Positions 61,554 through 64,000 of a stretch of DNA of 64,000 nt are shown here, in pieces (positions within the stretch are counted from its first letter, which is position 1; each line of letters starts with the position of its first letter). The position numbers were made by a program, and so were the translations under genes. This DNA is from Leguminivora glycinivorella (lineage: Eukaryota > Arthropoda > Insecta > Lepidoptera > Tortricidae): contig NC_062985.1 in NCBI RefSeq assembly GCF_023078275.1, forward strand, positions 1,612,001-1,676,000. The letters run 5' to 3'. The notes below the pieces were generated by a model. That model was given only the letters and a program-made list of their open reading frames with translations. It ran no database searches and was not told the DNA's origin.

Positions 61554-61917
61554 ATGGACATAATTGTAAAGCTCACATAACATGTTCTACATTCTACAAG
61601 GTTGCGTATAAGAACATTAATCTAGCAAAGTAAACAAATAATACAATTTCTCTTTGTATGACATGGACATTGGACGTGGAATTGGTTGGTAGGTCGTAAT
61701 ATTACCAAGTCCTAAAAAGGTATATAATTTAGTATTTACTTTGAAAATACAAGTGTTTTATATGTATAATGTCGAAATTTGATTTCTACGAGGTTCGGGG
61801 AAAGTTATGTTTATTATGTTTCTATTACTTAAATATTTAACCAGTACTCTTCGTATTTTCCGAAGCGTTCTCGCTAGCGAATAATGTTCGCAACTTCTAG
61901 TAGAGACACTTTTTTTT

Positions 61918-61974
61918 AACCCCCGACGCAAAAACGACGGGGTGTTATAAGTTTGACGTGTCTGTCTGTCTGTC

Positions 61975-62005
<31 letters not shown>

Positions 62006-62165
62006 CTGTGGCATCGTAGCTCCCGAACGGATGAACCGATTTAGATTTAGTTTTTTTGTCTGAAAGCTGAGTTAGTTGGGAGTGTTCTTAGCCATGTTTC
62101 ATGAAAATCGGTCTACTATGTCGCGGTCGGGGGTTTTTCAAAATTTTAATTTTGTGGTTAGGTTA
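61918..62165 (+). mobile_element. CCCCGACGCAAAAACGACGG repeat with TCTG/TG microsatellite
   Basis: AACCCCCGACGCAAAAACGA CGGGGTGTTATAAG, (TCTG)n then (TG)n at 61960-62005, and CATCGTAGCTCCCGAACGGATG...ATGTCGCGGTCGGGGGTTTTTC. The truncated relative is at 42919. Confidence 0.8.
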
Positions 62166-62169
62166 TTAG

Positions 62170-62544
62170 TTTATAACTTTTTTCACATTAACCTAAGCTT
62201 TCGCCAAGTAACACGGTATTTTTAGGATCCGGTAAAATTTCATTTTATTTTCTATTACCAATCCATCAATGACATCCACAAAGATGGATTAGTCGGCAAA
62301 CAAGCAATACGCGCTAACATCGATTACTTCCTAAATCAATATAGGTGGGTAATATCCACAACCAGTTACCATGTGTCTTGCTCGTTTAGATATGTGATTC
62401 GTTTATACAGGCATGTTTCAGACAATTAAGGTAATTAGGGTGGCTCTAATAGGACATTTTTTTAATCTTTCAGAAACATCTGCGAGCGATATTTAACTTA
62501 TTTTTAAATTAAAGGAAAATGGAAAAATTCACACCTCCGCCACC
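62170..62544. other. No gene seen
   Basis: AT-rich sequence without supported features. Confidence 0.35.
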
Positions 62545-62668
62545 CTAAGTGCGTTTTCATATTATCCGATCCGATATCGGATGTAGGACCGATATCCCAT
62601 CTTGGATTCTTTCTATTGAAATGCTTCCGTCATCCTATATCGGATCGGATAATGTGGAAACGGACTAA
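62545..62668. mobile_element. AGTGCGTTTTCACATTATCCGAT MITE, copy 3
   Basis: TAAGTGCGTTTTCATATTAT CCGATCCGATATCGGA is mirrored by ATATCGGATCGGATAATGTG GAAACGGACTTA-like end; complete palindrome. Confidence 0.85.
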
Positions 62669-62719
62669 GGCGTTTCAGAATTGAGGGAATGCATGGATAA
62701 ATTCGCACACATCCAGCAG

Positions 62720-62793
62720 GCCTCCGTGGCGCAGTTGGGAGTGTGATGGCTCCGGCAAAGCCAGAGGTCGCAGGTTCGAGTCCTACCGGAGGA
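62720..62793 (+). tRNA. tRNA-like sequence (pseudogene or SINE head)
   Basis: 74 bases with an A box (TGGCGCAGTTGG) and B box (GGTTCGAGTCC), followed by TTTTT at 62795-62799 as a Pol III stop. It folds roughly: acceptor CCTCCG/CGGAGG, D stem with two G-U pairs, anticodon stem TGGCT/AGCCA around CCGGCAA. The loop would give anticodon GGC, with C instead of U at position 33 and one T-stem mismatch. GGC is not a normal eukaryotic Ala anticodon, so a working tRNA is unlikely. Confidence 0.45.
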
Positions 62794-62799
62794 ATTTTT

Positions 62800-63200
62800 C
62801 CATTTTTCCTTGAATTTAAAAAAAAGGTCAACATTTAGATTGAAAATAAATCAAATACACACGGTTAGCTCTACTGTTTGTTTCTAAAACACTGACAAGC
62901 TGTTAAAAAATAGCCCTAACCCACTCGCACATGGACCGGCAAATTGTAAAATGAATCCATAAAATCGATGAGGTTGTAAACAACTAAGCTACCGAAGCCC
63001 ACTCACGCCCCCGCGCGTGCGTCAAACTCATTATTTATAGTGACGACGACGAGCTATCTTACACCGACGAGGGGTAGGTTCTGCAAATAGTCTTACAAGA
63101 ACTTATTTATTATTAAATATTTAATCTTCATATTATTTTACATAATTATTTTACCTCTAATAAAGAACTGCTAATGTGAAAAAGTAATCGCCTGACTTTG
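62800..63200. other. No gene seen
   Basis: AT-rich sequence with a short GC stretch (CCCCCGCGCGTGCGTC near 63008). No exon seen. Confidence 0.35.
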
Positions 63201-63749
63201 TAAAAACCGGCCAAGAGCGTGTCGGGCCACGCTCAGTGTAGGGTTCCGTAGTTTTCCTTATTTTTCTCAAAAACTACTAAACCTATCAAGTTCAAAACAA
63301 TTTTCCTAGAAAGTCTTTATAGAGTTCTACTTTTGTGATTTTTTTCATAATTTTTAAATATATGGTTCAAAAGTTAGAGGGGGGGGGACGCACTTTTTTT
63401 TCCTTTAGGAGCGATTATTTCCGAAACTATTAATATTATCAAAAAACGATCTTAGTAAACCCTTATTCATTTTTCAATACCTATCCAACAATATATCACA
63501 CGTTGGGGTTGGAATGAAAAAAAATATCAGCCCCCACTTTACATGTTGGGGGGGTACCCTAATAAAACATTTTTTTCCATTTTTTATTTTTGCACTTTGT
63601 TGGCGTGATTAATATACATATTGGTACCAAATTTTAGCTTTATAGTGCTAACGGTTACTGAGATTATCCGCGGACGGACGGACGGACGGACGGACAGACA
63701 GACATGGCGAAACTATAAGGGTTCCTAGTTGACTACGGAACCCTAAAAA
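63201..63749 (+). mobile_element. AACCGGCCAAGAGCGTGTCG element, copy 4
   Basis: Full-length copy, TAAAAACCGGCCAAGAGCGT to GACTACGGAACCCTAAAAA, with five GGAC units. Confidence 0.9.
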
Positions 63750-63783
63750 CGGAAATCTCGGCCGACAATAATTATAAGTGCAG

Positions 63784-63843
63784 GGTGCGTAGCCGAATGG
63801 CACTAACGCTCACGAAACGCTCACGAAACGAAACGCTAGTAGA
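63784..63843. mobile_element. CGTAGCCGAATG MITE, truncated copy
   Basis: GTGCGTAGCCGAATGGCACT AACGCTCACGAAACG and AACGCTAGTAGATATC are followed by unrelated sequence; the right half is missing. Confidence 0.75.
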
Positions 63844-64000
63844 TATCTGGATGGTGATAAGCAATAATGTGTCAACCCACAAAAACTAAAAAAATGAGAT
63901 TTTAATGCCATGTTATAGCTGGATTTTTAAACTTCTATTTGCAAAAATGACCTTTTCATTTTGAAAATTTTTACTATCCCAAAAGTAAAAAAATAGGTTA

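Noticed and set aside
61955..62006. TCTG/TG run as a regulatory Z-DNA site
   Set aside because: It is the microsatellite part of a known repeat unit; no evidence of regulation.
62613..62834. Minus-strand frame with PPVGLEPATSG
   Set aside because: It is the antisense of the tRNA-like sequence, a common spurious translation.

Overview
The window looks like nuclear DNA of a moth or butterfly (Lepidoptera). It is AT-rich and intron-rich, exons have consensus GT/AG borders, the tropomyosin exons match the insect muscle Tm1 pattern, and most of the space is filled with short palindromic DNA elements, tRNA-derived SINEs and 5'-truncated LINEs of kinds common in lepidopteran genomes. No species can be named from sequence alone. 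All calls come from reading; no search or alignment program was run.

Layout. Bases 1-2710 hold the 3' end of an unidentified plus-strand gene: an open exon at the left edge with a consensus donor, a candidate small exon, and a candidate terminal exon with a poly(A) signal. Around 5.0-5.35 kb lies a candidate minus-strand core promoter (TATA box, initiator and a donor site) with a 22-bp minisatellite just upstream. From 9.14 to 18.98 kb is a complete plus-strand tropomyosin 1 gene: six common coding exons and three alternative 83-nt terminal exons, adding up to the standard 284 residues. Two oddities stand out: one base is missing right after the start codon, and exon 1 is followed by three progressively decayed tandem copies.

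At 19.3-19.58 kb a CpG-rich promoter-like region and a first coding exon begin a second plus-strand gene. Its splice phase fits exons found 38 kb downstream (57.38-59.55 kb): a transmembrane exon, a proline-rich linker exon and an exon entering a C2A domain, so it is read as a synaptotagmin (Syt7-like at best guess) that runs off the right edge. Each of these three downstream exons also has a tandem copy on its 3' side, with the same decay polarity as in tropomyosin. One copy stays in frame and one could serve as an alternative exon.

The 38-kb first intron (19.6-57.4 kb) and the flanks are made of mobile elements: two related CR1/L2-like LINE fragments, several other LINE ends, a hAT-type element with an 8-bp target duplication, a 720-bp element with roughly 190-bp inverted repeats, many palindromic MITE families, SINEs, a recurrent element carrying a GGAC microsatellite, a 30-G run, and 19-, 22- and 24-bp minisatellites. 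Nesting is frequent. The most unusual signals are the exon-anchored decaying tandem copies in two neighbouring genes and five covarying hairpins in the 3' part of one LINE copy.
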